Assembly (NCBI GenBank): GCA_910586775.1
Contig: CAJUJN010000009.1
Location: 1-64,000, forward strand
Source of the DNA: an uncultured Acetatifactor sp.
GTDB taxonomy: Bacteria > Bacillota > Clostridia > Lachnospirales > Lachnospiraceae
Length of the DNA: 64,000 bases
Reading direction: 5' to 3'
In this document: positions 1 through 8,506 of the stretch, in pieces
Numbering within the stretch: position 1 is the first letter of the stretch
How the letters are laid out: every line of letters starts with the position of its first letter
Translations under genes and position numbers: made by a program
Notes under the pieces: model-generated
Told to the model about the DNA's origin: nothing
The model's database searches: none
Seen by the model: the letters and a program-made list of their open reading frames with translations, nothing else

Positions 1-13
1 TGTTCATGCGAAT

Positions 14-1576
14 TTATAAGGCAACTGAACTCTTCACGAACAAGTATGGCATATCCTTCCCCAGTTTTTGATAGTTTAGCCCATAGCTGCGCTGGCTCCC
101 CCTTGAATCAGACGTATTAAATGTGTCAATGGTCTCCTTCCCGAGCATGGCGGAAATCTCCTTCAAGGTACTCTGCTCCTTACCTCCCAAAAAGAGAACA
201 CTGGAGCAGTTTCCTATAATAGTTTCCGCATGGTCTTTGTATACGGCCTTTAACTGGCTTTGAGTCTGAACAATTACATGGGCGGAAATCTCACGGCTCC
301 GTATGACGGAAATCAAGTGCTCAAAGTTCGGAATCTTCTGATTCGCAAACTCGTCAAACAGGCAGGTAACATGGTTTTTCAGCGCACCGCCGTTCTCCAG
401 AGCTTTGTCACAGAGGACGTTGAACATCTGTGTATAGACCATGGATGCAATAAAATTAAAGGTAGTGTCCGTGTCGGAGACAATGCAGAACAGCGCCGTT
501 TTACGGTCTCCCACTTTCTCCAGTTCCAGTTCATCATCCGACATCATATCCCGGACTTCCTTTATGTCAAAAGGAGCCATCCTTGCGCCACAGGAAATAA
601 GTATGCTTTTCGCCGTCTTGCCCGCCGCCATCTTATATTTCTTGTACTGGCGGACAGCAAAATGCTCCGGGTCACGCTGCTCCAGGCGACCAAACATCAT
701 ATCCACCGCATTCTGGAAAGTTTCGTCTTCCTCCCTGACTTCGGAAGCATTCAGCATCTCCAGCATGGTATTCATGTTCTTTTCATCTTCTGGTGCCTCG
801 TACCAGATATAGGCAATCAGCGCCTGGTAATACAGGGCTTCGGCTTTACTCCAGAAATCTTCCCCGCCCTTTGCGTCCTCCCCTTTGGTGTTCTCCATAA
901 TGCAGTTGACCAATTTTAAAATATCGTTCTCACAGCGTATGTAGCGGAAAGGGTTATATCTCATGGACTCTTTAAAGTTGATGGTATTCAGGATTTTTAT
1001 CTCATACCCGCCCCGTTGCAGCATCTTTCCACATTCCAGAACCACCGTCCCTTTCGGGTCAGTGACAACATAACTTGCGTTCATCTGCATTAAATTCGGC
1101 TTCACATGGAAGCGGGTCTTGCCGCTGCCCGATCCGCCGATTATCAGCACATTTTTGTTTATATTGTACTTTGGGTTTTTATTCCGCCCAATCATAATAC
1201 GTTCCGTCTGGGTCAGGAGGATGTTGTCCTCGAATTTCGCTGCGATAAAAGGCTTAATATTCTCATGCGTCCCCCAACGCGCGGAACCATACTCAACTCC
1301 GTGGCGGTATTTCTTAGCGTTTTTCCCCTTAAAATAGACCGCCGCCCGAACTGCCGCCATACCCGCAAGCCCTGCTAGCAGATCATATGGGTTCATCCCA
1401 GGCAAAGGATTCCGGGAGATATAGGCTCCCAATCCTGACAAAGCCCCTACTGTCCTGGAGACTATATCTGTACCAGCGGAAAGACGAAATGCACCCGCAG
1501 CCTTGCAGAAAAACCAGAACACGAACGCATAGGGCAGGTTCTGAAGAACATGTTTTTTCAGGTCTTCCCCGCTCAC
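14..1576 (-). CDS. VirD4/TraG-type conjugation coupling ATPase, aberrant C-terminus
   Basis: Type IV coupling protein of the Tn1549/CD1115-like class. It is an inner-membrane ATPase that links the relaxosome to the mating pore. The N-terminus has hydrophobic stretches (about residues 10-75), then the family sequence KGKNAKKYRHGVEYGSARWG, Walker A GGSGSGKT near residue 150, VVTDPKGT, a Walker B-like segment ending in DEFANQ, and SREISAHVIVQTQSQLKA. The start is a GTG overlapping the upstream stop by 4 bp (GTGA), with a purine-rich ribosome site. Family members continue about 60-80 residues past the LNYQKLGK motif. Here the frame ends 12 residues after GKD with unrelated sequence, so the C-terminal segment is missing or frameshifted. 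One base over, the reading frame stays open to the window edge. Confidence 0.85.
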   Translation of the reverse strand: MSGEDLKKHVLQNLPYAFVFWFFCKAAGAFRLSAGTDIVSRTVGALSGLGAYISRNPLPGMNPYDLLAGLAGMAAVRAAVYFKGKNAKKYRHGVEYGSARWGTHENIKPFIAAKFEDNILLTQTERIMIGRNKNPKYNINKNVLIIGGSGSGKTRFHVKPNLMQMNASYVVTDPKGTVVLECGKMLQRGGYEIKILNTINFKESMRYNPFRYIRCENDILKLVNCIMENTKGEDAKGGEDFWSKAEALYYQALIAYIWYEAPEDEKNMNTMLEMLNASEVREEDETFQNAVDMMFGRLEQRDPEHFAVRQYKKYKMAAGKTAKSILISCGARMAPFDIKEVRDMMSDDELELEKVGDRKTALFCIVSDTDTTFNFIASMVYTQMFNVLCDKALENGGALKNHVTCLFDEFANQKIPNFEHLISVIRSREISAHVIVQTQSQLKAVYKDHAETIIGNCSSVLFLGGKEQSTLKEISAMLGKETIDTFNTSDSRGSQRSYGLNYQKLGKDMPYLFVKSSVAL

Positions 1577-2040
1577 CGTTCCATCCCCCCTTTCTCCCGG
1601 TTCTTCTCCTTCCCTGCCATCTCCCTTACAGCCTGTTGGAACTTTTCAAGCTGCTTCCTCAGAGAGGGCTTTTCTTTCTGTTTTCCCAACACGTTTGCGG
1701 TATATTCGGAAAAAGCTGCATTCAGCGCGTCTGCGTCACGGGCTTTGAAGAATACCAGGTACTTCCCCTGTGCCGGATCCTTTTTCACTGCAAAGTCCAC
1801 TCCGTACTTGCGGGCCACACGCTCAAAGGAGCCGATATTCTTTCCTGTGACCTCAATGCTCTGGACTCCTGCGCCCTGTCCTACCAGTTCCTTCACGCTC
1901 TGTTTCCCATGCGCGGCTTTTCCCTGTCCCATGTACTTTCGGAGCGCCCATTTCAGCGACTCTTCCGTCAGCTTTGCCCCGGTCTTCCCCACACGGATCA
2001 CAAGAGCCACCGACTTATCCCTGATCTCTTCCTGCATCAC
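1573..2040 (-). CDS. PcfB-like protein (DUF3801 family)
   Basis: A 155-residue cytoplasmic protein of the PcfB/DUF3801 type, regularly found immediately upstream of the coupling protein in Gram-positive conjugative elements. PcfB of pCF10 helps bring the relaxosome to the coupling protein, and I infer a similar role here. The opening segment EEIRDKSVALVIRVGKTGAK and the following KLTEESLKWAL are typical. The C-terminal 40 residues are Lys/Glu rich. The start is GTG directly followed by ATG, and an in-frame stop lies just before it, so no longer start is possible. No strong Shine-Dalgarno is visible. It overlaps the coupling-protein start by 4 bp. Confidence 0.8.
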   Translation of the reverse strand: MMQEEIRDKSVALVIRVGKTGAKLTEESLKWALRKYMGQGKAAHGKQSVKELVGQGAGVQSIEVTGKNIGSFERVARKYGVDFAVKKDPAQGKYLVFFKARDADALNAAFSEYTANVLGKQKEKPSLRKQLEKFQQAVREMAGKEKNREKGGMER

Positions 2041-2296
2041 TCATATGTCCGGAAACAGTCCGTGTGCGTTACAGCCGTAACAAGCACTGCAGGCACACCC
2101 TGCCCCGTCCGTCCCTCCTTCCTTCTAATGTTCGCCGCCACATCCCCCCGGACAAGCCGAAACCAAAATTTTTCCAAAAGCGCACTATCTTGCTGTTAAG
2201 GGCCTGGCCGGAATAGAACAGGGCTACCGTTCTTTCAAAATGGCCAGAATGCCGTTATTCGTAGTCTGATTCCATGAAATGGGACTGCTCCCCGGC

Positions 2297-2563
2297 TCAC
2301 CGGCTTCCCGCCCTTCTTCCGCCCGATTTTCTCCCGGCACTCCCTTCCCTGATACTCTTCAGGACGCTCCCTTTCTTTTCCGCAGCTTTTTCTCTTTTCC
2401 CTCCCCGCGGGAAGGAGTCCGTTGTTTCGGAAAGCTTCTCTGTCCGGCTCTTGTTATCGCTGCTCCGGATGCAGGAGAACCCCTGCCTTTTTCTCTGTGC
2501 CTTTGTTGCATTCCTGTTGCCCAGGGTTCCCTGACAGGTCAGCATCCCCCTCCTGCCGCTCAT
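2297..2563 (-). CDS. Small basic protein of conjugative element, unknown function
   Basis: An 88-residue, strongly basic protein (many Arg, Lys and Ser) without recognisable domain. I chose the ATG at 2563 because it overlaps the stop of the DUF3846 gene as ATGA, the same coupling style used by other gene pairs in this element. The C-terminal segment GSVLKSIREG resembles short basic proteins seen in related elements. It could be a nucleic-acid-binding accessory factor, but this is inference. The 2041-2296 interval downstream, before the PcfB-like gene, shows nothing else I recognise. Confidence 0.5.
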   Translation of the reverse strand: MSGRRGMLTCQGTLGNRNATKAQRKRQGFSCIRSSDNKSRTEKLSETTDSFPRGGKREKAAEKKGSVLKSIREGSAGRKSGGRRAGSR

Positions 2564-3021
2564 CCAGTCGCCTCCCGTAGAAATGCATTCCCCCGTTTTG
2601 TGAACGTCACGCTTTCCCCGTCCGCCAGAGTCTCCCACAGCTGATAGGCCACATCCGCCACATCATCGGGGTCACAGTAAAGCGCTCCCCCTATCTCCAT
2701 GAACTCCCCCGGCCTTGCGAACAGGGACTGGAATTCCTCCCTCTGGCCCTGGGAGAGGGAAGCAAAAGCATTTCCTTCTTCTGGAATCCCGCAAAGGAGA
2801 AACGTGCCGCGGATGGCCTCCTTCCTTCCGGGCATGCACCGGTTTGGTGCATGCCTCTCTGCCTCCTGACGACTGACCAGCACCACCCTCTGGGGAAGGA
2901 AGCACCCCAGCTGTGCCGGACCGCCCAACATCCTTTCCACCTCTTCCAGGGTGCCGTTTACTGTTTCCGGACGGGGTGCTTTCCCCGGCTCCACCACCAG
3001 AACCTCTATTCTCTGCCCCAT
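2560..3021 (-). CDS. DUF3846 domain protein
   Basis: A 153-residue protein. Residues 1-80 fit DUF3846: IEVLVVEPGKAPRPETVNGT, then a Leu-Gly-rich segment with NR(x)MPGRKE. This domain is common in conjugative elements of Firmicutes and its function is unknown. The rest (about residues 85-153), ending in FTKRGNAFLREATG, is an extra acidic-to-basic tail. The ATG at 3021 has a clear AGGAGG about 8 bases upstream. It is followed with overlap by the small basic protein gene, so the two are probably one transcription unit with the PcfB-like and coupling-protein genes. Confidence 0.75.
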   Translation of the reverse strand: MGQRIEVLVVEPGKAPRPETVNGTLEEVERMLGGPAQLGCFLPQRVVLVSRQEAERHAPNRCMPGRKEAIRGTFLLCGIPEEGNAFASLSQGQREEFQSLFARPGEFMEIGGALYCDPDDVADVAYQLWETLADGESVTFTKRGNAFLREATG

Positions 3022-3100
3022 GTACTTTTCCTCCTATCTGCATGGCAGCTTTTCGCACTGCCTCCTGCATTTTTCTGTCCTGCCATAAGCCGCTGTCCTC

Positions 3101-4123
3101 CTATACCCGGAATACCAGCAGAATGTCAATTCCTGTGCCCCGGCAGGTAATTCTTACCTCCACTTCCCCTGTTCCCTCCAGTCTTTCCAGAATCCGGAAC
3201 AGCCTCCGCTCACTGGCCTCCATTTCTCCGTCCCGTTTTCTTCCATTTCGTCCGGTACAGGAAATGCGCATTCTGCTCTGCCTGGGAATGGAGGTAAATG
3301 CCGTCTCCTGCAGGACCTCTTTCTTAAACTCTGCAAAGCTTCCCGCACTGTCAATCATCCCCTGAACCAGTCCGGAGCTCTCTTCCGCATTTTTTATACG
3401 GACAAAAAAGCTCTTTTTGTCTGTCAATATGCCATGGAACCGGATGCGGCTTCTTTTGAAAAGCATGAAACAAAACAGCATCCACAGCCATCCCAAAATT
3501 CCTCCGGCCAGTAAGGCGGCAAAAATGCACAGAAGCAGCATTCCAACCAGCAGCCAGCAGATGATGCTGCTATATTCGTCATGCCCTTCAGGCACAGGTT
3601 CCCCGGTTCCGACAGGCCCACTCTCTTCCCCCGGCATATCCCCGCCTTTATCAAGGCTTGTTGTCTCTTCCCCTGGGGCAGGAGGGTCTTCCGACTTCTG
3701 GGATTCCTGTCCTGAATCTCCATCCGGCTCCTGTTCTTCCTCGGCACCAGGTGTTTTCCCCACTTCCGGTTCTGGAGTCTGTCCGGTTTCTCCCGGCTTC
3801 TGTGTTGTCCCTTCCCCTTCCGGATCCGTTCCCTCCTCTTCTTGCTTCCCCGGCTCCTTCGATGGTTCCGTTTCCGCCTCTCCGGTGCCAGGCTCTCCCG
3901 GTTTTTCCGTTGGTCTGGCTTCCGGTTCTGTTGTGGTTCCCGGTTCTGAAGATTCCTCTTTCCCATCTCCCATATCCCCGGGAGGCGAGGACTCCTTCTC
4001 CCCTGCCGTCGCCGTCACCTGGCATGTGCTGCTCCCCGACTGTGCATTCAGCGGTAACGGCCTGAAACAGAGGATAAGCGCCGTAAGACATATCAATATA
4101 CAAAATATATTTCTCTTTTTCAA
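3101..4123 (-). CDS. Exported membrane protein with Pro/Glu/Thr-rich linker
   Basis: A 340-residue protein. I place the start at TTG 4123 because AAGGAG lies 6 bases before it and translation then opens with a classical signal peptide (MKKRNIFCILICLTALILCF, cleavage near LNAQS). The upstream ATG at 4171 has no ribosome site. Residues ~35-160 are a low-complexity Pro/Glu/Gly/Thr linker, which fits a surface spacer. A transmembrane segment follows (CWLLVGMLLLCIFAALLAGG). The C-terminal ~110 residues, predicted cytoplasmic, are unfamiliar. It is the last gene of the exported-protein cargo block of the element. I do not recognise the family. Confidence 0.65.
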   Translation of the reverse strand: MKKRNIFCILICLTALILCFRPLPLNAQSGSSTCQVTATAGEKESSPPGDMGDGKEESSEPGTTTEPEARPTEKPGEPGTGEAETEPSKEPGKQEEEGTDPEGEGTTQKPGETGQTPEPEVGKTPGAEEEQEPDGDSGQESQKSEDPPAPGEETTSLDKGGDMPGEESGPVGTGEPVPEGHDEYSSIICWLLVGMLLLCIFAALLAGGILGWLWMLFCFMLFKRSRIRFHGILTDKKSFFVRIKNAEESSGLVQGMIDSAGSFAEFKKEVLQETAFTSIPRQSRMRISCTGRNGRKRDGEMEASERRLFRILERLEGTGEVEVRITCRGTGIDILLVFRV

Positions 4124-4278
4124 TCGGTTCTCCTTCCGCAGCCATACAGACACGGCTGCAAAGCACACCATACAGGACTTTTATGCCCTTTTTGAGACCG
4201 CTCCTGTTGGAATCGGCCCATTTGCAGGTGGAAAAGGACTGGGCTGTCCCTCCAGACAGTCCTGATATACATATGTCC

Positions 4279-4776
4279 TTATTCGGCATAATCTCCCAAC
4301 GCAAAGGCAAAGGTAAATTCTCCTGTGTAAGTATCTGCTTTGGCAAGCTCAGCAGACACCTTTCCTTCCGCCTCCGTGTATTCCGCATCGCTGATCTGCA
4401 GCTTCCCTGTGCTTCCAGACGCCTTGCTTGCATGGATCCATTCCGTGGCTTCCTGGGCGATGACTGCCTGACTTGTCTCCCCCGTAAGGGTTCCTGTCAG
4501 CGTAAAGCTATCTGCCGTAGGCCGGACGGTCACACTCTGACTGGGAAGGATGTTCCCTTTTACGGACACCGTGTAGCCTGTTTCATACTCCCCGGAGCCG
4601 CTGTTGTACTGCAGTTCCAGAATCGCAGGCACCTGCACGGAATAGCTGCTGCTTACAGTCGCCGTGACCTTACACTCCCCTGTTCCGTCTGCCGTGTACT
4701 CCTGAGCACACACGGGCAGGCAGCTGATGATGGATGCTGTCGCAAGAACCATTGCTGTGAACATTTTCTTTTTCAT
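4279..4776 (-). CDS. Secreted protein, paralogue of the 5063-5620 protein
   Basis: A 165-residue protein with signal peptide (MKKKMFTAMVLATASIISCL, cleavage after VCA). The mature N-terminus reads QEYTADGTGECKVTATVSSS, followed by SYSVQVPAI, and the C-terminus ends ADTYTGEFTFAFALGDY. All of these are shared, with substitutions, by the next gene upstream. Both therefore look like beta-sandwich surface proteins from a tandem duplication. No sorting signal, lipobox or C-terminal membrane segment is present. The ATG at 4776 is preceded by AGGAGGG. Function is unknown; an extracellular structural role is only inferred from the fold-like pattern. Confidence 0.65.
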   Translation of the reverse strand: MKKKMFTAMVLATASIISCLPVCAQEYTADGTGECKVTATVSSSYSVQVPAILELQYNSGSGEYETGYTVSVKGNILPSQSVTVRPTADSFTLTGTLTGETSQAVIAQEATEWIHASKASGSTGKLQISDAEYTEAEGKVSAELAKADTYTGEFTFAFALGDYAE

Positions 4777-4812
4777 ATGGCAAAACCCTCCTGTTTTGAA
4801 AAATGATTTCTA

Positions 4813-4831
4813 CCGCCTGCCGAGCAGGCGG
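4813..4831. repeat. 8-bp stem hairpin upstream of the secreted-protein gene
   Basis: Perfect inverted repeat CCGCCTGC-CGA-GCAGGCGG in the leader between two paralogous secreted-protein genes, about 36 bases before the ATG at 4776. There is no T-run, so it is more likely an RNA-stability or processing hairpin than a terminator. Confidence 0.4.
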
Positions 4832-4955
4832 CATGTCGCAGTTTCTGTTTCCTCCCTGATCCGGACAGGCAGAATCCTTCTTTATAAAAACCGCAGGACT
4901 TTGTTATTTAGTGCCTAATCGGCCATCAAATTCCTGTCCTCCAAATTCCCTTTCC

Positions 4956-4989
4956 TTCAGACAGCCGTCCTGTTAGACTGCTGTCTGAA
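4956..4989. repeat. 10-bp stem hairpin between paralogous genes
   Basis: Inverted repeat TTCAGACAGC / GCTGTCTGAA with a 14-base loop, about 75 bases past the stop of the upstream paralogue. A U-run is lacking on either strand. It may partly terminate or stabilise the upstream message. Confidence 0.4.
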
Positions 4990-5062
4990 AGATGGCTGCC
5001 TGGCTTTCAGCAGGGAACCTTCAATTTCATAAATCTCCGGCTGCTTCCTGATTCCGTTCGTA

Positions 5063-5620
5063 TCAGAGAGTACTCTTTTTCTCGTAATCCTCCAGTCCAA
5101 AGGTAAAGACCAGGGTGCCGGTATAAGTATCCGCCGCTTTCACCTCCCTGGTGGTCACTGTCCCAGCTGCATATACATACTCTGTTGCGGAAATCTCCAC
5201 ATACTCTCCCATGTCAAAGAGCGGGGTTGTCCCTCCGGGATACCACCTGCTTTTCTCCATGTTCACCGTTACGGAAAGAACTGTGCCGGTCTTCTCTCCC
5301 GCGATAGTGCCATCATAGAAGTCGCCGCCTATTCCACTCGTCAGTTCATTCGTCAGTCTGGTGGGCTCCACCTGGACCATCTGGTTCAGCAGCAAATCGC
5401 CCTTCACCCCCACCTGAAAACTGCCGGTAGCCGTTCCCGCGTCCACCGAGTAGGTCAGCCCCACCGTTGCCGGGATAGATACGGTATAGGACGAATTTAC
5501 CTGGCAGGAGATCTTACATTCCGCCGTGCCCTCCGTGGTGTACTCCTGGGCTGCCGCAGTCATGCCGCCCTGCAGCAGCATTGCCGCCGTTAAAAGTGCC
5601 GCCAAAATCCTGTTTCTCAT
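5063..5620 (-). CDS. Secreted protein, paralogue of the 4279-4776 protein
   Basis: A 185-residue protein with signal peptide (MRNRILAALLTAAMLLQGG, cleavage after TAAA). The mature start QEYTTEGTAECKISCQVNSS and the C-terminal ADTYTGTLVFTFGLEDY match the downstream paralogue position by position. The middle has an insertion around GGDFYDGTIAGEKTGT. Strong AAGGAGG precedes the ATG at 5620. There is no anchor. The two copies sit head to tail within a conjugative element, so they are probably cargo exposed on or released from the cell. I do not recognise a named family. Confidence 0.65.
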   Translation of the reverse strand: MRNRILAALLTAAMLLQGGMTAAAQEYTTEGTAECKISCQVNSSYTVSIPATVGLTYSVDAGTATGSFQVGVKGDLLLNQMVQVEPTRLTNELTSGIGGDFYDGTIAGEKTGTVLSVTVNMEKSRWYPGGTTPLFDMGEYVEISATEYVYAAGTVTTREVKAADTYTGTLVFTFGLEDYEKKSTL

Positions 5621-5703
5621 GAAAACCTCCTTCTTCCCTGCCTGTTGTTATAGGCAGCCTGTGCCGGCAGGTTCCTGCACTGGCTGCCTGCATATACCGG
5701 ATC

Positions 5704-6225
5704 TTAGTCCAGAATTGCCAATGTTACCTGGTTGCTTCCCTGTGTCAGGCCCACATACCCGCCGGACGGTTCCGGGTAATAGGGAATCTGGAGGAAGTCC
5801 AGGGTATATTCCCCCGGCCCCAGTGTCTCTCCGGGCACCCACTCTATGTACTGGCCGGAGGGGATCAGGTCTGTTTCAAAAACCAGTTCTCCAGTCCCGG
5901 CATCGTAAATTTCATAGCGCAGCAGGAAGTCAAGGTTCTCTTCCCGGTTATCCAGCTGTACCACGGTCTCCCGGCCGATGGTGGTATCTTCAATCCCGGA
6001 AAAATAAACGCTTCTGCCCGCAAGGGGATTTGGGGCAGATTCTTCTCTCTGCTCCCCTGTCGCCCTGGCATCCACCATCATGCCACCCTGGCTGCTCCTG
6101 GTTTCCGTCCCTTCGTGCTTTATGTACCCTAACCAAAAGGCAGTGATAACCGCTATGATTATTACTGCCGTCAGCACTGCCGGGATTATTTTTCTCCATT
6201 TCCTTCTATTCTGGTTTCTCCCCAT
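5704..6225 (-). CDS. Membrane-anchored extracellular protein
   Basis: A 173-residue protein. I use ATG 6225, which has GGAAGG right before it; a GTG 36 bases further up lacks one. A short basic N-terminus (NQNRRKWRK) precedes a single transmembrane helix (IIPAVLTAVIIIAVITAFWL), so the remainder faces outside. The ectodomain contains YFSGIEDTTIG and a PGEYTLDFLQIP motif, which suggests a beta-sandwich. It lies between the LRR protein and the secreted paralogues in the same direction and is probably co-expressed. It may anchor or assemble the neighbouring exported proteins, but that is inference. Confidence 0.6.
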   Translation of the reverse strand: MGRNQNRRKWRKIIPAVLTAVIIIAVITAFWLGYIKHEGTETRSSQGGMMVDARATGEQREESAPNPLAGRSVYFSGIEDTTIGRETVVQLDNREENLDFLLRYEIYDAGTGELVFETDLIPSGQYIEWVPGETLGPGEYTLDFLQIPYYPEPSGGYVGLTQGSNQVTLAILD

Positions 6226-6308
6226 TTCCTTCCTTTCTGCCGGGTCTTTTCCGGCTTCCACAGCATACTTCTATATTCATTTTCCCGTCTTACTCAGTCC
6301 GGCTTCCG

Positions 6309-8294
6309 TCAGTCATGGGTGGAGATAGTCATCCGCACTGTCCCTTCCCAGTCCCCGGCAAGCCTCTCCCCTGCCAGCCAGAGGTTGAATCTGGATTCAC
6401 TGTCCGTGCTGTCTTCCACCGGCAAATCCTCCTCCCAGAACTCCAGAGGCAATATCCTCCCGGACTGCTTATCCCGCATGACAAAACTGTCACCATCCAT
6501 GTACAGGGTAAAAAGACCCGAACTTACCAGGTGCTTTATTGTCACCGGGATAAACCCGATCACCCTGTTGTTCTCCACATCATCCGTAAGGACAACCTCT
6601 GCCGGAACCGTTACAATAAAAACCGCCTTAAGCTCATAATGATACAGGTCATACAGACGGATGAAACTGCCGGTAATCAGATTCAGGTCACCGCTCCCCT
6701 CAGCCACCAGTTTTTTTGCTGCAGCCAGTTCGTCCTGCAGTTCCTTCCATTTGTCAGCCGGATATCTCCCAGCTAACGTCCAGCCCTCCATATCATTCTC
6801 CACCATTCCAGACAGTTCCCTCAGCGCGTTGAGCCTTACCACAAACGTCACTTCCCTGCGCACGGCAGCCCAGTCGTATTCATACTGGTATACATTCCCG
6901 ATCTCCACTGTGGTGGGAGTGATGGTCTGAATTGATGCCATAAAAGCATTAGACGCTATGTTTCGGGTATTGTCCCCCAGTATGATATAGTCCGGAATGG
7001 TGCTCATGTCATAGGCTTTCTTCGCAAAGGCATCCGTGCCGATCACCGTAACGCTGTCAGCAATCTCTATGTGGGATGCCTTTGTGTTGGCAAATATCTT
7101 ATCGTGGATCTCCGTGACACCCTCCATGAAATGAATGGTGTAGCCATCGGATGTACATGCAGGGCTGCTCACCGAACTCACAACCTGAGATACGCCCGCA
7201 GCTCCCGTCTTCCCCGGAGTAATGTAGATGTCCTTCAAATTCTTCATGCCATAAAAAGGGATGTTCAGTCCGTTATATTCCATGTCCCCCGGAATGGTCA
7301 GGGATTCTGCTCCCTCACAGTACTGAAAGCAGTAGTCGGAGAGGCTGTCAACCGTATCTGGAATCACCACTGCTTTCAGGGAAGTGCAGTATTCAAAGGC
7401 ACTCTCCCCTATGGTCTTCACACTTGCAGGCAGCGTGTATTCCTGGAGATTTGAGAACCTGGCAAATGCCTCATGTCCCACGTTGGTGATTCCTTCCCCT
7501 ACCGTCACGCTGACAATCTTTTTCCGGTAAGCCTTGTAGGGTTGGTAATCATAATAACCCAGTCCCGCCATCTCACCGGTGCCAGTGAGTTCCAGTCGGT
7601 AGGTATCATTTCCCAGACCGTACAGCGCGGCAATCACGTTATCGTCAAAGACTGCATAAGTGTCAAAGCTGTTCCCATATTTGCCGCTGCTGTTGCCCAT
7701 ATTCCACTGCATCAGCCTGTCATCGGGATAGACAGTCAGGTCATGGGGGCTGATGCCTTCATCGCTGCTTCCGCCTCCGGCTCCATCTTCCCCATTTTCC
7801 CTGTCTCCTTTGGAATCACCGTCCAGCCTGTTATTATCCGTACCAGCCTCAGTATCTGTACTGGATCCGTCATCCGCATCTTCCCTACCGGCTTCCTGTG
7901 TGTCCTCGATGCCGTCTGGCTCTGCACAGCTGCCTGACACAGCCGCCCCGTCCCCTCCCGATACCGTTCCGCTGTCATCCAGGCTTCTTTCCGTGCTGTC
8001 ATCCCCCGGCTCCGCCTCTCCCATACCCCTCCCGGCAGCATCATCGCCTTGTTCTCTGGCGGCATCCGTCCCTGCGGCAGCACTGCCTGATTCTCTGGCG
8101 GCATCTGTCCCTGCGGCAGCACTCCCACTGCCTTCAGCATTCTCTCCGGGTGCAGTGCCATTTTCCACGAAACTTTCCTTCACCAGGTTGTTTCCAGATC
8201 CTGTGCTTTCCGCCTGCACAGGGCACAGCCCGGATATTACAATACTGAAACTCATCAGTACCACGGCTGTGCCTGTCCTCATAAACTGTTTCAT
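6309..8294 (-). CDS. BspA-type leucine-rich-repeat surface protein
   Basis: A 661-residue secreted protein. The ATG at 8294 has AAAGGAG 8 bases upstream and begins a signal peptide (MKQFMRTGTAVVLMSFSI, cleavage near VQA). Residues ~30-185 are a Ser/Gly/Asp/Glu-rich low-complexity stalk with an exact repeat of AAAGTDAARE. Then come LRR_5/BspA-type repeats (LPASVKTIGESAFEYCTSLK, IPDTVDSLSDYCFQYC, IADSVTVIGTDAFAKK). The last ~200 residues are unassigned. No LPXTG or C-terminal helix is seen, so anchoring is unclear. BspA-like proteins commonly bind host or other bacterial surfaces. It is unusual cargo between the replication and transfer modules of a conjugative element. Confidence 0.75.
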   Translation of the reverse strand: MKQFMRTGTAVVLMSFSIVISGLCPVQAESTGSGNNLVKESFVENGTAPGENAEGSGSAAAGTDAARESGSAAAGTDAAREQGDDAAGRGMGEAEPGDDSTERSLDDSGTVSGGDGAAVSGSCAEPDGIEDTQEAGREDADDGSSTDTEAGTDNNRLDGDSKGDRENGEDGAGGGSSDEGISPHDLTVYPDDRLMQWNMGNSSGKYGNSFDTYAVFDDNVIAALYGLGNDTYRLELTGTGEMAGLGYYDYQPYKAYRKKIVSVTVGEGITNVGHEAFARFSNLQEYTLPASVKTIGESAFEYCTSLKAVVIPDTVDSLSDYCFQYCEGAESLTIPGDMEYNGLNIPFYGMKNLKDIYITPGKTGAAGVSQVVSSVSSPACTSDGYTIHFMEGVTEIHDKIFANTKASHIEIADSVTVIGTDAFAKKAYDMSTIPDYIILGDNTRNIASNAFMASIQTITPTTVEIGNVYQYEYDWAAVRREVTFVVRLNALRELSGMVENDMEGWTLAGRYPADKWKELQDELAAAKKLVAEGSGDLNLITGSFIRLYDLYHYELKAVFIVTVPAEVVLTDDVENNRVIGFIPVTIKHLVSSGLFTLYMDGDSFVMRDKQSGRILPLEFWEEDLPVEDSTDSESRFNLWLAGERLAGDWEGTVRMTISTHD

Positions 8295-8506
8295 GTCCGT
8301 CCGCTCCTTTCCAACTTTTTCATCCCCCCTGTTATTTCTCTTTTGTTTCCCTACCACCCCCTTTCCCAGAAGCATTCAGCCACCAAAGGCTTATTCATCC
8401 CTCAGATACAGCCAGATGTCAGTCCTAAGGGCATACCAGCGGAAGAAAAAATGTATCCGCTCCTGTCCTGCCATCGCCTCTCTGCCTGGTCTGTACCCCC
8501 GGCATC

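Noticed and set aside
3417..4265. Plus-strand ORF of 282 residues opposite the spacer-rich membrane protein
   Set aside because: Ser/Pro-rich sequence reflects the complement of Glu/Gly/Thr codons in the minus-strand linker. The minus-strand gene has a signal peptide and ribosome site.
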